In this document: positions 7,050 through 8,027 of the stretch, piece by piece
How positions within the stretch are numbered: position 1 is the first letter of the stretch
How the letters are laid out: the number at the start of each line of letters is the position of its first letter
From: an uncultured Clostridia bacterium
GTDB taxonomy: Bacteria; Bacillota; Clostridia; Christensenellales; Borkfalkiaceae
Assembly: GCA_934273135.1 (NCBI GenBank)
Contig: CAKQSU010000038.1
Coordinates: forward strand, 1 to 8,027
Direction of reading: 5' to 3'
Length of the DNA stretch: 8,027 nt
The notes under the pieces: model-generated
What the model was told of the DNA's origin: nothing
Databases searched by the model: none
What the model saw: the letters and a program-made list of their open reading frames with translations, nothing else
Translations under genes and position numbers: made by a program

Positions 7050-7527
7050 TTTCCGCCTCCGATTCCGTTCCGCAAACAAAATTGTTGTGTATAACGTAAT
7101 AGATTTTTTTCGCGCCTTTTTCGGGAACGGTCGCACCCTCGGGTAAGTAAAGATAGCGGTCGATTCCGTCGTCGCACGAGATAAGCGCGACAATAAACAT
7201 AAGCCCGTCCTTATTCGCGGGCTTATTGTAAACGTCCGTAATCGTTCCGCTTATTTTTTTTGACGGAGCAAGCGACTGAGTTACGAAAGACAAAAATTTT
7301 GTATGGTGAAGATAAAAAATCATCGTTCCGACAAAAAGCGAAAGGGCGACGCCGCCCGAAAGGGCAGAAAAAACGTATGCGGAAGATCTGCCGACTTCCC
7401 ACCGCCTGACGGCGAAAAAAACGCCGACGACAAAAAACGCGACGCTTACGGCTAAGCCCGCCGATAAGTCGATTATTCGACGAATTTTAAGTTTTTTCAC
7501 GTCTGCTTCGCCGTATATAAGCTTCAA
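7042..7527 (-). CDS. Two-helix membrane protein with soluble C-terminal domain, unknown function
   Basis: 161 residues starting at TTG 7527. This start is chosen because AAAGGGG (7541-7535) lies 7 nt upstream, while the next candidate (GTG 7500) has no good ribosome binding site. A basic segment (KKLKIRR) precedes two membrane helices at about 18-40 and 49-74. A predicted cytoplasmic, beta-rich C-terminal domain (about 88-155) contains the strands SGTITDVYN, DRYLYLPEG and KIYYVIHNN. That layout recalls small membrane proteins carrying an OB- or DUF3592-like domain, but I cannot assign it. It is the first gene of a two-gene operon with a clear promoter upstream. The TTG start may keep expression low. 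Confidence 0.75.
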   Translation of the reverse strand: MKLIYGEADVKKLKIRRIIDLSAGLAVSVAFFVVGVFFAVRRWEVGRSSAYVFSALSGGVALSLFVGTMIFYLHHTKFLSFVTQSLAPSKKISGTITDVYNKPANKDGLMFIVALISCDDGIDRYLYLPEGATVPEKGAKKIYYVIHNNFVCGTESEAENE

Positions 7528-7614
7528 AACAAAACCCCTTTGTCGTCAAATTTTATCGTTTTTTCATCGACTTTTGCAAAAAAAAGCGTTGTAATACAAG
7601 CTTTCTTTTCTTAA

Positions 7615-7643
7615 AATATACACTTTTTTAACGGCTTTGTCAA
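7615..7643 (-). promoter_or_regulatory. Sigma-A promoter of the membrane-protein operon
   Basis: On the minus strand, -35 TTGACA (7643-7638, perfect) and -10 TATATT (7620-7615, one mismatch) have the optimal 17-nt spacer. The predicted transcription start is near 7608, giving a leader of about 80 nt before TTG 7527. Confidence 0.85.
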
Positions 7644-7690
7644 CAAATGGGCTTAAAAGTGAATTTAATTAAATAAAATTTTTTAATTCG

Positions 7691-7712
7691 ATTGTTTTAA
7701 AAGTCAAACAAT
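7691..7712. repeat. Inverted repeat abutting the mgsA -35 box
   Basis: ATTGTTT (7691-7697) and AAACAAT (7706-7712) form a perfect 7-bp inverted repeat with an 8-nt spacer. Its right arm reaches the first base of the mgsA -35 element. It could be a dimer-binding operator, but the region is AT-rich and chance is possible. The spacing is too long for a canonical Rex site. Confidence 0.35.
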
Positions 7713-7740
7713 TGTCAAATCGTCGATTATGTGATAAAAT
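7712..7740 (+). promoter_or_regulatory. mgsA sigma-A promoter
   Basis: -35 TTGTCA (7712-7717) and -10 TAAAAT (7735-7740) are 17 nt apart, each one mismatch from consensus. The stretch just upstream (about 7660-7690) is nearly pure A/T and may act as an UP element. The leader would be short, about 20 nt. Confidence 0.8.
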
Positions 7741-7765
7741 CTATATATACAAAATAAAAATACGG

Positions 7766-8027
7766 ATGGAAACTACCTTGGAAAGAAAAACAATCGCGCT
7801 CGTCGCGCACGATATGAAAAAGCCGGAAATCGTCAAATGGGCTACGGAAAACAAAGAAACTTTATCGAACTACGATTTATGCGGAACGGGAACGACCGCA
7901 AAACTTATCGCCGAAGCCACGGGGCTTGACGTAAAACCTTACCTTTCCGGTCCTTTGGGCGGCGACCTCGAAATAGGCGCGAAGGTTGCGGAAGGCAAAA
8001 TCAACGCGGTAATATTTTTCTGGGACC
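7766..8027 (+). CDS. mgsA: Methylglyoxal synthase, 3'-truncated
   Basis: The first 87 residues; the gene runs off the right edge. The enzyme converts dihydroxyacetone phosphate to methylglyoxal and phosphate in the cytoplasm, a bypass that relieves sugar-phosphate build-up. Seen: IALVAHD (H15), CGTGTTAKLI (the phosphate-binding GTGTT loop) and SGPLGGD, whose D67 aligns with the catalytic Asp71 of E. coli MgsA. The offset of four residues also fits H15 with E. coli His19, and the last residues match the FFWD segment. The start is not certain: ATG 7766 has almost no Shine-Dalgarno, while TTG 7778 lies 7 nt after the weak GGATGGA (7764-7770). ATG gives an N-terminus closer in length to E. coli. 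It is divergent from the membrane-protein operon, with separate promoters. Confidence 0.95.
   Translation, partial: METTLERKTIALVAHDMKKPEIVKWATENKETLSNYDLCGTGTTAKLIAEATGLDVKPYLSGPLGGDLEIGAKVAEGKINAVIFFWD

Noticed and set aside
7050..7193. Longer start at 7193 for the 196-residue membrane protein
   Set aside because: The added 48 residues overlap the upstream gene, lack a signal or domain, and ATG 7049 has a strong GGAGG.
7199..7226. Perfect 9-bp inverted repeat (ATAAGCCCG / CGGGCTTAT) inside the two-helix membrane protein gene
   Set aside because: No T-tract follows on either strand and it lies within a well-supported coding frame; most likely chance.
7691..7712. Rex redox-repressor site upstream of mgsA
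   Set aside because: Rex sites have an 18-nt TTGTnAA-n4-TTnACAA pattern; this repeat has different half-sites and a longer spacer.

Overview
The window looks like chromosomal sequence from a low-to-moderate-GC Gram-positive bacterium, most likely an uncultured gut-type member of the Clostridia (Bacillota). The grounds are strong GGAGG-type ribosome binding sites, sigma-A promoters, a lipobox lipoprotein, intrinsic terminators, a domain-permuted GH3 glycosidase of the kind known from rumen and gut Clostridia, and a Cys-rich surface-protein linker. The assignment is an inference from gene content, not from a marker gene. I see no RNA genes, insertion sequences, CRISPR array or phage genes.

Layout. 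(1) Nucleotides 1-1818 (+) hold the C-terminal 605 residues of a GH3 glycosidase cut by the left edge. Its usual domain order is reversed, with the catalytic barrel last. (2) 1877-2932 (+) encode a secreted lipoprotein with a Cys/His-rich linker and a complete endonuclease/exonuclease/phosphatase-fold domain. It probably shares a transcript with the GH3 gene. (3) A bidirectional terminator near 2960-3007 separates it from the convergent 3042-5615 (-) gene, a Cu(I) P1B-type ATPase (CopA) with a heavy-metal-associated domain at each end. The C-terminal one sits behind a strong internal Shine-Dalgarno and ATG, so a free CopZ-like chaperone may also be made. (4) Divergent from copA, 5796-6383 (+) encodes a NUDIX hydrolase with its own promoter and terminator. 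(5) 6459-7527 (-) is a two-gene operon of small membrane proteins that I cannot assign, overlapping by 8 nt and driven by a well-formed promoter (TTGACA, 17 nt, TATATT). (6) Divergent from it, 7766-8027 (+) is the start of methylglyoxal synthase (mgsA), cut by the right edge.

Functionally this is a mosaic of short independent units: extracellular polymer breakdown (GH3 plus secreted EEP lipoprotein), copper export, nucleotide-type pyrophosphate hydrolysis, and the methylglyoxal bypass of glycolysis. The most interesting points are the possible dual CopA/CopZ output of one reading frame, the Cys-rich linker of the EEP lipoprotein, and the uncharacterised membrane-protein pair beside mgsA. No single large novel system is evident.
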